Below, one piece after another: positions 12,136-23,700 of a DNA stretch of 64,000 bases. Source of the stretch: Actinernus sp. WN-2022 (lineage: Eukaryota; Cnidaria; Anthozoa; Actiniaria; Actinernidae); contig JAOWCC010000019.1 of the NCBI GenBank assembly GCA_030867875.1, forward strand, positions 104,519,006 to 104,583,005, read 5' to 3'. Numbering within the stretch: position 1 is the stretch's first letter; the number at the start of each line of letters is the position of its first letter. Made by a program: the position numbers and the translations under genes. The notes beneath the pieces are model-generated. The model saw only the letters and a list, made by a program, of their open reading frames with translations. It searched no databases and was not told the DNA's origin.

Positions 12136-12288
12136 GTTTCGTCCTCGTTCAAGGAAAATTTTGAGGTCAAAATGCGCTCTGCCAAAAACGCCCACAAGTT
12201 TGGCGGTCAAAAGAGTCTCGTGCCGAACGTTTTAAAATTAAAACAAAATACAGCAAAAGATAAAACTGAAACCTCGTGTAATAAGGTA
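12136..12288 (+). CDS. Possible internal exon of an unknown gene
   Basis: An acceptor TTTCACTTTTCAG and a donor AATAAG before GTAAAC bracket an open stretch of about 50 codons. It is rich in Lys, Asn and Ser, with FKENFEVKMRSAKNAHKFGG near its start. No family is recognised and no partner exon was found. This is a weak candidate reported because both splice sites frame the open region. Confidence 0.18.
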
Positions 12289-12345
12289 AACTGCATTTTT
12301 ACAAGGCGTTCAAAGTTTCAAGAAGAAGGCCTTGTCTCAGTATAG

Positions 12346-15300
12346 CACTTGCTCAGTTGAAACTAAAAATACACTGACACTGTATTACTTGAAAACAGTT
12401 TAGCCAAAAGCCTAAAGTTTTTGAGAATGGGTTGTAAAACAGTCTTTTGCTCTGATTGTTGTTTTAAACTCTGTGTTCTGATAGATATACAAACTGAAAC
12501 TGAATGATTCAGACAGCTGGCATGTTTAGTTTACGAAAATGTTTTAAAATATAAATATTACTTCATAATATACATTTATTGATATATTTATTGATATTAT
12601 GCATGGAAGACCCTGACATATTCTAGCATATTGGGTTTACCGAACAACATACTTATATACATCCATAGTGTTCTTGAAGAGAAACACTGTTTTCAGTATT
12701 AACACATATTACAGTCTAATTTATTATGACCGGGCAGAATTCCAAGGAATATTCGGAAAGGCCAATTAATAAAGATTTGCAGTTGGAGTTCTTTTTGTCT
12801 GGTCTACCCTGATATTTATATAGTTATACTTCATTCGTTAGCTAAAACTCAGAGCAAGTTAAGACTTTTCAATACATTAGAATTCGCTTGGATAACACGT
12901 ATGTAAAGTTCGTCCATGGCTATCGACCTAACAAGACCGCTGCTTGAGTTAGACTGCTTGCACTTTGGCTGATGACAAACCTTTATACATACCTTCCAGT
13001 TATAAATAATGTATTACTGTTGAACAGGTTATATTTCATTAACTAAGATTTAACGGAGGGAGTTAATGTGAACTCACAGGAGGCAATAAAGTCACAAGAG
13101 GCAGATATGAAAGTATACCGTGCTGTTATATAGGCCGTTACCTAAGCTCGGGGTATATGAGCGGGAAAAAAGGATTTCATTTAGATACAAAGAAAACAAA
13201 CAACTGATGCATAGGAATAACATTACTTCGTTTTTGAATTAGTATTCAGCCGGGTTGTTGTCAAATCTACTGACTACATAATGTACAAACGCGAAGCATT
13301 AATGAAAGCGAGAACTAAAGAAGGGTCCGCCAGCATCGGGATACACTCCCAAGGAATTCATCGAAATGTCTTTATTTCTTTAGTGTTAGCTTTTTTAACT
13401 TGCCTCCATTGTGTTTGATTCTTTAATCCTAACGAGGCGGTTTTTTTCTACATAGTTTACTCACTATAGCAATCAGTGTTCTCATGCGCTCTCTTGGAGC
13501 GACTGACGTACCTTCCACAATCCTGGTACCAAATGGGTCGAGTTGTTTTAGTAGAGGTAGAGTTTCCTTCGAAGTACTTTACTCCTTAATTTTCTGAGGG
13601 GTACCTGGCAAAATATTCCCTTCTTAATACATGCAAATTTAAGGCGAATATCTCGTACTCACTTTTTGACAACAACTTGAAACGTTTGTCGTTCGCCCTG
13701 GTCATATACGGTAAACTCGAAACAAAACCAGGCCTAGGATTGCTTTGTTCACAGGGAAAACCATCAAGTGTCAGTTGAAAGAAAGCAGATATACGGAACG
13801 CACGACTACAGAACCGCTGAACAAAATGCTCATCAAGTGGCTATGACGAAACCAGATCAGAGAAGTTTAGATCATTTCTTCGGTCCCCGACTAAGAAAGA
13901 TGCAATTGTTGTTCACATACAAGTTTGCATCTAGATGTTGTATACTCTAGTGACATGAGTAAAATGAAAAACAGAAATAGGTTCAATGCTGCTAAAGAAA
14001 TACTTTGTTACCGTTTATTCGAAACTGAATAAATCTTTGAAAACGAGTTGGTGGAAATAACGGATGCTGAATGGTAAACCACGAATAGTCGCTCGAAAGC
14101 AAAACTTACTTAATTTGCAAAGTAATCGTCCCGCTTAGAAATACGTACTAGCTGTTAAATCACTTTTGAAACCATTTAAACTGAGTCAAGCTTACCGTCA
14201 GGTTTAGAAACTTCGCAATTCTCGAAGTGGCTTGTTTTTGTACTGCTGAGGTGGAAAACACAGCTCGGCACGAAAATCACAGTTTTATTCAGAGATGAAT
14301 CGCGAAATGCTGATACCCAACCAGCTTATTCGATGGAGGGATGTTGAATCTTATTTGGTGCCAAGTTTCTATTGGCTTCCGGTATTTTTTACAAGTGAAT
14401 ACCTTATATCAGGAAAACTTAACCAAACACTCAGGAATGTGCCTTCTTTGTATAGAATGCTTTACCATGATGTACGGTACCTAGGTACAGTTGGTGAACG
14501 AACGAAGCAAATTTCCGAAATATGTCATTTTAGGACTTAGAAAGGATTTTGAAATCCTTAAACAATTAATTCGAGAAGAGGTTTCGTAATTCATGTTTAT
14601 TCTTGTAATCTACGCTTTAACTGTACACTTGAGCAATTTTAGATTTTGAAGACTAAAAGTTCCTATAGAGTTACCCATTTCTTTTGAGAAATGCGTGAAT
14701 CTCTTTCCCAAATTGGTAGTGGATTTGACATCGAGGAAACGAACAAAGACACTACAATTGATTGATGAACACAGTTTTTGGTCTTGTATTTTAAGATTCT
14801 TTTCAGTGACAATATGGTTCTGATAATTTACTCTTCTCGACTTCATATGTTTAGAGTTTTATCGTGTTGCATGTCTAGTTCTATATTAAATCAGAATTAG
14901 GCTTGAAAGTAACAACAGCTAAATGCTAAATGGACTGCCCATCAAAACCTTTGACCAAACAAGGCGAAGGGTGATCTCCATACTGCCCGAAACCGCATTA
15001 TCTCTATACAACTGAAAATACCGCCTGTTCGAAAGCCAAAATGAGCGACGAAAGCCTGTTGATAAATCTTTGGATGAAAGATTTCAGTCAGCTCTTAATA
15101 ATTCCCACCGACTCTTTGCAGGCTGCACAAGTATTTTGATCATTTACTCGTTAGAGCTATTATAGGTATGTCGTGACCATACTTTCAAAAGTGTGCGTCA
15201 AAAATACTCTTTAAGTAGACCATCGTAGTTCGATACAAAACAGCTTTTGAATGTCTTGAAAGTTTGCGTCGAAAACCTTTAATTTTACCAAGGTTGTTGC

Positions 15301-15903
15301 CATATGTTTAAGAATGTTCAAAGCTGAAGAAGGTATTCAATTCATTTGGAATTCATTATTTGAATTCAAAATTTAACGAAAGAATTTACAAAAGCTATAG
15401 CTTTTGAAGTTGATGTTAGATTAAGCCTTTACTTTGGTTGCTAATTTATTGAATAAAGCTTAAGGTTTGCTACCGCAAAGTGCCACAAATGTTTGGTCTA
15501 CAACTGAAACAAATGAACAAAGAATTTAGTATACCTCATTCAAAGCCGAAAAAGCGTCTTTGTTTTTGTGGGTTTCTTGTCGTCCGACTGTTTTTCTCGG
15601 TAAAGGAGGTTGAAAAGCTACGCTTCCTGGTTTCATAAAGGCTTTAATGATTACCCCAACACGTGCTTGCGTTTTCGATGACTCGGCCAGGTTCGAACCG
15701 TGTAACAGCTACCTCGACAACATACAATCGCCTTTCAAACGTCCTTTTCAAAAGTTGGTATTTGATGAAGACTGCGTGATAAAAAAAACGCTGAGCAATG
15801 AGTACCGATTCAAATTTAAGCAATGAATATATTCAGTAAAGATCGTTAAAAAATTGTTTGCTATACGCAGGTGGCAGGGATAAAAACAAGATTAAGATAT
15901 GTT
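12346..15903. other. No supported gene
   Basis: AT-rich sequence. Frames at 13768-13950 and 14295-14540 (plus) are open but match nothing I know. The first follows an acceptor-like TTTGTTCACAG, so a lone exon cannot be excluded. Confidence 0.35.
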
Positions 15904-16069
15904 TCAAGATTTAAACTCAAAACCATCATTTACTGGCGCTAGCTGGTCTTTCTGATGAGAAATAAAACAACCGTGAAATGCGTTGTAATAATCTGCTGGC
16001 ATTAAATCTTTATGAAAGGAATTCACTGTTTTCCAGTCCATAAATTTAACTGCCATGGCCGGATACTCT
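15904..16069 (-). CDS. Candidate last exon of an unrecognised small secreted-type protein
   Basis: On the minus strand an acceptor-like TCTGTTACATAG leads into an open frame containing YPAMAVKFMDWKTVNSF, then HKDLMPADYYNAFHGC, ending GFEFKS before a TGA at 15904. Composition and the absence of low-complexity sequence look coding. The exact first base is uncertain; AG dinucleotides at 16071-16066 give three choices of phase. It probably joins the exon at 16365-16483, because the intervening DNA is mostly a MITE. The family is unknown to me. Confidence 0.35.
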
Positions 16070-16095
16070 CTATGTAACAGACCGATCAGTAGCTC

Positions 16096-16275
16096 GTACA
16101 TTTGTTGTCCCAATTCAAGTCACCTGCCTTTTCCCTGTTTTTTCTTGTTTTCTGTATCCCAAGAGGAAATCTACAAATTTCTCTAATTAGAAAACAAAGC
16201 ACTGAACCCTCTGGAGAAGTCACATGATCTGAATTGGAACAACAAATGTACAAGCTAAATCGGTCTATATTGCGT
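16096..16275. mobile_element. MITE, copy 1 (second copy at 44895-45085)
   Basis: Inverted ends TACATTTGTTGTCCCAATTC (16099) and its near complement at about 16231-16251 flank a body with CTGTATCCCAAGAGGAAAT and AAAACAAAGCACTGAA. The body and the right flank recur at 44895-45085 at high identity. Confidence 0.7.
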
Positions 16276-16364
16276 ATAGCAAGATGTAAAAAATATTCCA
16301 GTACATTTAACGCAACAAAGGGGTTAATAATCAAGTTTAATATATAATTCTGCCAAGAACGCAC

Positions 16365-16483
16365 CGCAAAACTTGTACGGCACAAGATGAGGCCGTATCT
16401 CGGGTAGCAACAGTCAAATGCTTCTATCACCATTCCTCGAGTGTGCGCGGGAGATTTTACATTATGGAAAGAAAATGTCATTT
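16365..16483 (-). CDS. Candidate internal exon of the same unknown gene
   Basis: The minus-strand open frame carries EMTFSFHNVKSPAHTRG, then MVIEAFDCCYPRYGLI and LCRTSFA. It ends at 16365 in GCG before GTGCGT, a fair donor. A possible acceptor CTGCCAAG ends at 16484, but the frame stays open further upstream to an ATG (MRILASLCLLYKFCQ), so this exon could be longer or even a first exon. Cysteines and a neat donor support coding; the family is unknown. Confidence 0.3.
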
Positions 16484-16630
16484 CTTGGCAGAATTTATAC
16501 AATAAACAAAGGCTCGCCAAAATACGCATGACTCATAAAAATACACAGCCATATTACACGTTTTGCTGACTAATAACCTCTATTAACTTTCATTTCTGCC
16601 AATACTTGAAATAAACTTCTGACCGCCCTT

Positions 16631-16879
16631 TCAGTTTCTATTTTTGCAGGAGGCTCTCTTTCGCAGTGCGCATGTCTGCTGGAGAAAGCTCCCGTGAGCA
16701 ATATTATCAGTTGCTTCAGAAACAAGCCACTTGATATTGATTAGATGCAGTCTTTGTTCCTCCAAGAGAAATCTAGTGGTGTATGAACAGTTAGTGATTC
16801 CATCGCCAATATCCAATGTTTGAGCCTGATAAAAAAGTATTATGGCCGGAATCAGGCAGAGCCATGTGAATGAGTTCAT
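16631..16879 (-). CDS. Candidate signal-peptide exon or small secreted protein
   Basis: An ATG at 16879 starts MNSFTWLCLIPAIILFYQ followed by AQT, a convincing secretory signal peptide. Next come LDIGDGITNCSYTTRF and an 82-codon frame ending at 16631. Only weak donors lie inside the frame (AAGTGG, CTTGTTTC). Either the frame is used to its stop, or the splice to the 16365-16483 exon uses a weak site; phases do not settle it. The order signal peptide, cysteine-bearing middle exon and stop-bearing exon fits one small secreted protein on the minus strand. The upstream flank (16905-17050) is a repeated segment also found near 61130. Confidence 0.35.
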   Translation of the reverse strand: MNSFTWLCLIPAIILFYQAQTLDIGDGITNCSYTTRFLLEEQRLHLINIKWLVSEATDNIAHGSFLQQTCALRKRASCKNRN

Positions 16880-16904
16880 TAGTCTCGAGTTTTGCTGGGG
16901 TGCA

Positions 16905-17050
16905 TGTTACGTCATCACCACCATCTTGGTTCCCGTTTACAAATGTTCCTTATCTTGTTAGTTCATCCAACATGGCGGTCACGTCTTTGTTATTTGAATC
17001 CCTTGGGATTGATTGCACACCAGCAATTGGAGTGAAGTAAATCACGATAG
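16905..17050. repeat. Dispersed segment with CRE/YY1-like motifs, copy 1
   Basis: TTACGTCATCACCACCATCTTGG followed (with substitutions) by GTTTACAAA, CTTGTTAGTTC and TTTGTTATTTGAATC is matched at 61130-61250. It could be a transposon or a duplicated promoter. Confidence 0.55.
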
Positions 17051-17976
17051 TATGACATGATGTTTCTTGCATTTAATAGAAAATTATACTGTACAATGAT
17101 CAAACAACTGAATAGTATTTCAGAAACTAAATCCATGCAATCGAATCAGGACATTGAATACTTTTTAATGTGCCTCTAACCCCATTCTAGTTTTATTTAT
17201 TTTCAAGGCTACAAGAAAATTGAGGACGAATGGAAATTTTAAAAATGAAATCGGTGCAGGTCCTATTTTTAAATTGTGATTAAAGTTCCGGGAATTGTTT
17301 CACAACCGCGTATTTGTGGTGTTGATCGAGTGACGCGTAGCCTCGAAGCGCTAGTAAGATGTGCTCCAATTCGGCCGCGACTCAACACACAATAGAACAA
17401 AGATTAATAGAACGAAGCAGACATAACATCTATTATTTTGGTTATCCAATCAAGAAATATGTTCCGAGCAGCTGCGACCACAGTAAGATGAGGCAAAAAG
17501 CCATTGCTCACTAGCACTAGTTTCTATGGTTACGTCACACACAATGCACGATGTACTAGACCCATGCTTCTCATTTGTGTACTGCCGCTCGGTCGTGAAA
17601 AGAGCCGGGTCGCTTTTCGCCTTTTTAAACCAGACAATCAAGGATTCACGCAAAAACAAACGTTTTTCATATAATTTCTCTAAAGATTACGAGGATTTAA
17701 ATAAATAAAACAAATTGGGGTTAGGGGCACTTTTAAAGATTGCCCATAAATATTTGAGATTTACAAATGATTCTAGCCCATGCCTTGCATATGGTACAAA
17801 AATATCACTGTTAATTGTTCAAGTGCCTATCAGCCCACAGTTTTTATCATTAAAATCTATTATACATCAAGTAAACAGTTGGATAGTGTAATATTTCTCA
17901 ATTTTAGTGTTGTGACTGAGTTACAAAGGTTTATATTTCGAATATACTAATGTACTGACGTCAAACAGTGAATTTA

Positions 17977-18250
17977 CTGTCTCAATGTTAAGCCCGAGGG
18001 GAGGGCGGGCGGGCAAGTGGTGTGGATTTGACAGGCAGGGCTACCCAGAGGGTGAGGATTTCGACATTCGCTGCCTCAGGGTGGGGTTATTCATAGGAGA
18101 CATAAGGAAGGTAAGGCAGTGGGGTGGGGAATGTTCATATTATTGACCAAAGGTGTTGTTCCAAGGATGGGGAATTTGACTTTTTTTTGGGGAGAAAATG
18201 TCAAATCCCCACCTCTTGCGCGCCCTCCCCTCGGGGCTTAACATTGACAG
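17977..18250. mobile_element. MITE of about 270 bp
   Basis: The left end CTGTCTCAATGTTAAGCCCG continues as AGGGGAGGGCG. The right end read in reverse complement is CTGTCAATGTTAAGCCCCG followed by AGGGGAGGGCG. The inverted repeats are about 30 bp. There is no coding content. Confidence 0.8.
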
Positions 18251-19100
18251 GTGCATAAATATTGAGAGAATGAAGGGAAACGTAAGCGCTGCACAGCTTT
18301 GAAAAAAAGTCGGCATTTTTAACGGGACTTGAAACAACCATAGAGGCTGATCAAACTGAATCAGGACCCGGCGAGAACCCGAAGAAAAAAAACTTCGGAG
18401 CAATGGCGAAATATTCAAACAAACTCAACTCACATATGGCGCGGATATCGGTAATGGAATCCGGGTCACAGATCGACGTGAGAGGCGAGGCGCTCGACTA
18501 CTGCACTCATCCTGCTTCCCCACACGACTACTGCTACAGGAAGCTACCACCCTTTGCGCCGAAGCTAATTTACAAGGAATTAAAGACAAGCATTCAAATT
18601 GAATATATGCAGTCGAGAAACCCTCGTCTGCGCGCTGCTACAAAGTCAGAAAGATAACCAACCAAAGTATACGTAAGCCAAGTACGACGTGAACGCAACC
18701 CCGGCCGTAGAGGTTGGAGGCGCTTGCCTATCCACTTTTCTCCGCTAACGCCCCTACTGTTTCACTCTGTCAACCGCTCTTTCCCCCTTCATCTACATGA
18801 AGTGGACTGCTAGTGAAGCTAATAATTATAAGTAATAGCGATACTTACTGCCACGTCAGCCATTGTCTTTAATCGATTGGTTCCAGACACAAGTGGCTTT
18901 TGAAATCATGGTTGGTAATTAGCATAACAATTGTAATGTTTATCAACACGAATAATCGCTATACCATGATCACCTCGGTTTTCTTTATTTAATCAGGGAA
19001 TTTAATTTCTAAATTCCCTCATCGGCATGCATACTTTTTCAAAATTCCCTCATTGACATGCAAGATGAAAAATTAGAAAGGCATGCACACTGATGAGGGA

Positions 19101-19132
19101 ACATTAGACTGTCCCTTGGCACAGTCTAATGT
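19101..19132. repeat. Perfect 12-bp stem hairpin
   Basis: ACATTAGACTGT, an 8-base loop, then ACAGTCTAATGT. It sits at the end of an imperfect inverted repeat (18995-19100) built from TTCCCTCATCGGCATGCA and its complement. Confidence 0.8.
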
Positions 19133-19794
19133 TTAGGCAAAGAAAACAAAACTTCTGAGAGTTTTTTCTGTTCCTCGGTGATAATAGTATTACAAAATGA
19201 AACCACGACATTTCGGGAATTTCCACTCGAGCCTCGGATGGATCTGTAAAAGTCCCTCCGCCTGTGGCATCGGGAATAGATCATTTTCTCAAGTATGCCT
19301 ATAACCCTCCCTATTATTTCAACCAATACTAAATCCAAGCTTTTTTGCTCTGACGAAGGGCTAACGCTCGAAACGTCAGCTGCTACTCGCTTTCCACGGC
19401 GGTTAGCATACCTCAATCGACTTTAGTTGATTACATACCAGTCTAAAGCCAAGCTGCCTTCATGAAGTATTTCTTGGCGGGCCGTGAGTTTTGTTAGCTT
19501 TTGTTAGACTCGTTCTGATGCGACAGCCTTTGTTATTCAAATTATCGGCTATTGTTCAAAAATTGGCGGCTATTGTTCAAAAAGCGATGTGGCGGGCCAA
19601 TATTGCGTGCGCATACCTGAGAAAATGGTCTATTCCACAAATCCTCCCTCGGCTCTCAGGGTAATTCCCGTCATGCCATGCCATTACAGCTCACACGAAG
19701 TTTATGTAAAAAATGTATAACAATAGGTCTATTGTAGGAAACAGTCATGTGCTGATATATTACTTCAATAACGAATGAATAGTACAGTTTCATA

Positions 19795-19999
19795 TTCAAG
19801 AATTACCGCTGGATGTGATGACTACAGACGCATTTACCAACGTTAGTCTCATTCTGATGTTAAATATTCATATATATACCAGCAGAAAGAGTTTGAACTT
19901 CTGCACCTTCTCGCTGGTAGTTGTGATATGTTACATTAGAATGAGACTAACGTTGAGCAAATGCGTCTGTAGTCATAGCATCCAGCGGTAATTCTTGAA
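19795..19999. mobile_element. MITE of about 205 bp
   Basis: TTCAAGAATTACCGCTGGAT at the left and its exact complement at the right are the tips of arms of about 65 bp. The arms include GACTACAGACGCATTT and CGTTAGTCTCATTCT. The centre is unpaired. Confidence 0.85.
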
Positions 20000-20154
20000 A
20001 TTCCAACTCGATCTGTGGATTAGCCGGGAGCTGGCTTTCATCAGCCCCCATGGTTTTTTCAAGTCTTGTTACAAATTCAGAGTTTTTTTTAAACGAAAAT
20101 GAACTGTTGAGCTTGTGATCCCATGGGAAAGGCCTTACTGGTTGGCGAACAAAC

Positions 20155-20315
20155 TTCGAAACTTAGAAAGATCGACAATCGAATGAAGTTGGAAAATAGC
20201 ATTTACAAACAGGTTTTGCTAATAACACTACCGATCTCGTATAAGTGATTAGTATACAATACAATTTTTATTTCTAGTCGGATATTTTTGCCACCCAGTA
20301 CACCCACGTGATCGT
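20155..20315. repeat. Dispersed repeat, copy 1 (copy 2 at 35810-35905)
   Basis: TTAGAAAGATCGACAATCGA, CTACCGATCTCGTATAAGTG and CCAGTACACCCACGTGA all recur in the same order at 35810-35905, where the internal segment is shorter. Confidence 0.75.
20267..20272 (-). terminator. Candidate polyadenylation signal of the phosphatase gene
   Basis: AATAAA on the minus strand about 225 bases past the stop codon at 20495. It falls inside a dispersed repeat. Confidence 0.35.
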
Positions 20316-20494
20316 TTCCTGCAAAGAGCCATCAGCGACAAATCTCAGTTCGGAGAAACATTGCGCATTTGTTATGCCATCTTCACCTTCTGGTTTTCCC
20401 CTCTCCCCAACAAATCTGAATCAGGGTATGAGACCTCACCTTTGCTCTCTCGTGCAAGATGATGTCTGTTATCAACTGATTATCGAGATTTCCC

Positions 20495-20737
20495 TTAATT
20501 TTCAGCGCTACTTTGGCTACTTTGTTCCCCGGAATCTTCAGTTGCGTTTGTTTCATTAAAATTGTTCCTTTTCTCTCGTAATTCCTTTGATCTATTTTCA
20601 TATAGATTCAGCACGTCGGGTATGTCATCGTCCTCTCGTGAGCCATCCTCGTCTTTCGGTAATAAAGATTCGAGATACTGTTGCTCCTCGCCATTAAAAT
20701 TTAAGTCAGGGTAATTCCTCTTTAGCCTTTCTTTTTC
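20495..20737 (-). CDS. Phosphatase exon 8 (C-terminal, with stop)
   Basis: The acceptor is TTTGTTGTGTTCCAG and the exon begins in phase 0 with GAAAAAGAA (EKERLKRNYPDLNF). It encodes the last helix of the domain and an acidic tail of about 50 residues ending SSAEN. Length is 81 codons including stop. Confidence 0.9.
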   Translation of the reverse strand, partial: EKERLKRNYPDLNFNGEEQQYLESLLPKDEDGSREDDDIPDVLNLYENRSKELREKRNNFNETNATEDSGEQSSQSSAEN

Positions 20738-23700
20738 CTGGAACACAACAAACAATTCTTGGATGAGTCCGAGTGGGAGATCAAGAATTGTACAGATCAA
20801 GGTATGTGTTCTCAGCCGAAGCCGCACAGACCGAGGTCTGTACAATTCTTTATGTCCCGCGATGTCCAGTAATTGATTTATTTATATATTCACAATCTTT
20901 AATACGACCTAAGTTTATTTTTAAGATAGTGATAACATGATAACACACTTGAACTCGGGTTGGAAGACTGACCGAACGTAAAATCTCAAAGAATATAAAA
21001 ATATTCTCACAAAACTGCTACGAGACAGAAGTGCATTCTCTCAAAGACAGCTGTTCTGAAGACTGTATTGAATACACTTGTATGACAACTTTAAACTTCT
21101 CCTTTTCTTTTATTAATATCCAAAACAGACAATAGTAGACTAAAACAAAGTCACCAAATTCTAAACAAATCTCAGGAGGGAAGCCATCCTCCTTCTTCAA
21201 TAGAAGACATTTAAATAGCCGTTTCCCGCCCTTTCTTTTGCATCAAATGCAAAATGTCGCGCGCGCGCCGGATATGACGTCCGCGATATTCACAAAGTTA
21301 TGACGTAAAACACGAGACATTTAAAATGATTGCACTCCTTTCAGCCAATCAGAAACGGGATTGCGAATTGAATATATAATAAAAACAGTTCTACATTGTG
21401 GATTCATTTGGACCGTGTAAACAAGTGCTCAGAACGTAAAAGTTCTACTTTTAACGGTCTCCCTCCCCCCTCCCCCTCCTCCCTCCCCTTCCCCCTCCCC
21501 TTCCCCCTCCCCCTCCCCCTCCCCCTCCCCCAAAACCATCTCAAACCTTGATTTTAAAAGGAAATTCAATGAATTAAACTTCCTCTGGAACTTGTCTCAT
21601 GTTAAAACCCAGTTTCAAGATCATGCACTGCACGTAGATGTTAGAGCAGATTTCCTATGAGTGGGACAAACTACGGCATGTCCGTAGCCTTGCCGTAATC
21701 CTGCTTTGCCGTATTTCTGTAATTTGATTGGATCAGCAGAGCAAAAACAATGGGAAACCATTTCAATGTCACGGCATGCCGTACGGTAACCGTACTGTAG
21801 TCAGTGCTGTAGTTTGTCCCACTCATACGGGATCTGCTCTAGACAATGGTGGCCCCCGCCAGTGCAGTTGAAACGAAGGATTTCTTCAACTGCGCATTAT
21901 TTTGAAAATGGTTAATGCAATATTGAAATAACAGTTATTGCAACGTTGTTGAAATTATGTAGAACTTAGTTTTACTTTGCGCAATCGTTGTGCGCAGCAA
22001 CTTGTGTCGCAACATTTCTGCTGCTTGAACAGTACGCGAAATATTTCCAGCAACTTGCCTTGCAGCAATCTCGTTTCCAAGGGTCTTTACGCGCAATCTG
22101 CGAGCAATACTCAGTGAAATAGCACCTTAAACAAACGTTTCCATAACTGTTTCGTTAGAAAATCTGGCTTATCAAAAGAGCACAGACCTCTACTGTCTAG
22201 ATATTGACTGGGGTTTCCAACTTACGCAAAGTTAAACTAGACTTTTGTATGTACCTGTTGTAAGTCCTTGTTATAAAAGTCCTGTAATTGCCTCTTGAAT
22301 CCATAATTAGGGTTTGCCACCGAGCGTGTGGCCCTAATTGCTTGCAGAGTTTCCCTCCATGTCAAATTTGTGACAGTCATAATGTATGCCGCAACAATGG
22401 TTGTCGACCTTGAGACTCCTGCAATACTACACGAGCACAAAAAAGAAATATCATCAGCTTCTACAGGAATTCTTGTATGTTACTTTGCCTCTAGTGTTAT
22501 AGCGGTTAAAGGCATATTTCAAACCTTTATCTGTTGTTTTGTACTTGAACTGATCGTTATTTATCAAACACATCGATAAATCGTTATTTTTGTTATCAAT
22601 CCGGGCCAGGTTGTTCGAAGCAAGGCTAACTTTATCCCTATGATAGCGCTAAATCTGTAATTATAATCTGTATACATAGTTTACAAAACCTGTAATATTA
22701 GGAACTGTGTTTGCGCCTCGGTGATGCGGTGATACATGTTACAGGAAGGACAGACGCTATATATAGGAGGTGGACAGACACAAGGTGGACCAGAGGCGCA
22801 AAAACTGTGGTTGTCCCTCGGTGTAGCTGTGTTGCGCTTACCCTTGCTTCAAACAAACTGACCCAGACGTTCATTCTTGCATATCTCTCTGTGACATCTC
22901 TTGTACTTATATTAGTAACTCGTAGCGTCGTTGGCTATGACCTAATGTACAATGTACTTATATTAGTAACTCGTAGCGTCGTTGGCTATGACCTAATGTA
23001 CAATGTACTTATATTAGTAACTCGTAGCGTCGTTGGCTATGACCTAATGTACAATGTACTTATATTAGTAACTCGTAGCGTCGTTGGCTATGACCTAATG
23101 TACAATGTACTTACACTAGTAACTCGTAGCGTCGTTGGCTATGACCTAATGTACAATGTACTTATATTAGTAACTCGTAGCGTCGTTGGCTATGACCTAA
23201 TGTACAATGTACTTACACTAGTAACTCGTAGCGTCGTTGGCTATGACCTAATGTACAATGTACTTATATTAGTAACTCGTAGCGTCGTTGGCTATGACCT
23301 AATGTACAATGTACTTACACTAGTAACTCGTAGCGTCGTTGGCTATGACCTAATGTACAATGTACTTATATTAGTAACTCGTAGCGTCGTTGGCTATGAC
23401 CTAATGTACTTATATTAGTAACTCGTAGCGTCGTTGGCTATGACCTAATGTACAATGTACTTATATTAGTAACTCGTAGCGTCGTTGGCTATGACCTAAT
23501 GTACAATGTACTTATATTAGTAACTCGTAGCGTCGTTGGCTATGACCTAATTAACAAATCGCACATATTGTGCCATTGTCTGTACTCGTATTGATCATAG
23601 AAATGATGCCATAAAATGTTCAAAACTAAAGTGGAACAATGAGCGTAGCCAAAAAGGAGCCCACTGATCTGTGATCAAAAGAGCAGCTGCTTTCACAGGC

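Noticed and set aside
15685..15710. GGTTCGAACC as a tRNA B box
   Set aside because: No A box or cloverleaf can be built upstream.
16086..16529. A 147-codon minus-strand frame taken as one protein
   Set aside because: Its 3' half is a MITE shared with 44895-45085. Only the 5' part before the GTGCGT donor is kept as a candidate exon.
22711..23418. A 235-codon plus-strand frame with a 17-residue repeat
   Set aside because: It is the 51-bp satellite translated. The repeat length is a multiple of three and the array lies in the intron of a minus-strand gene.
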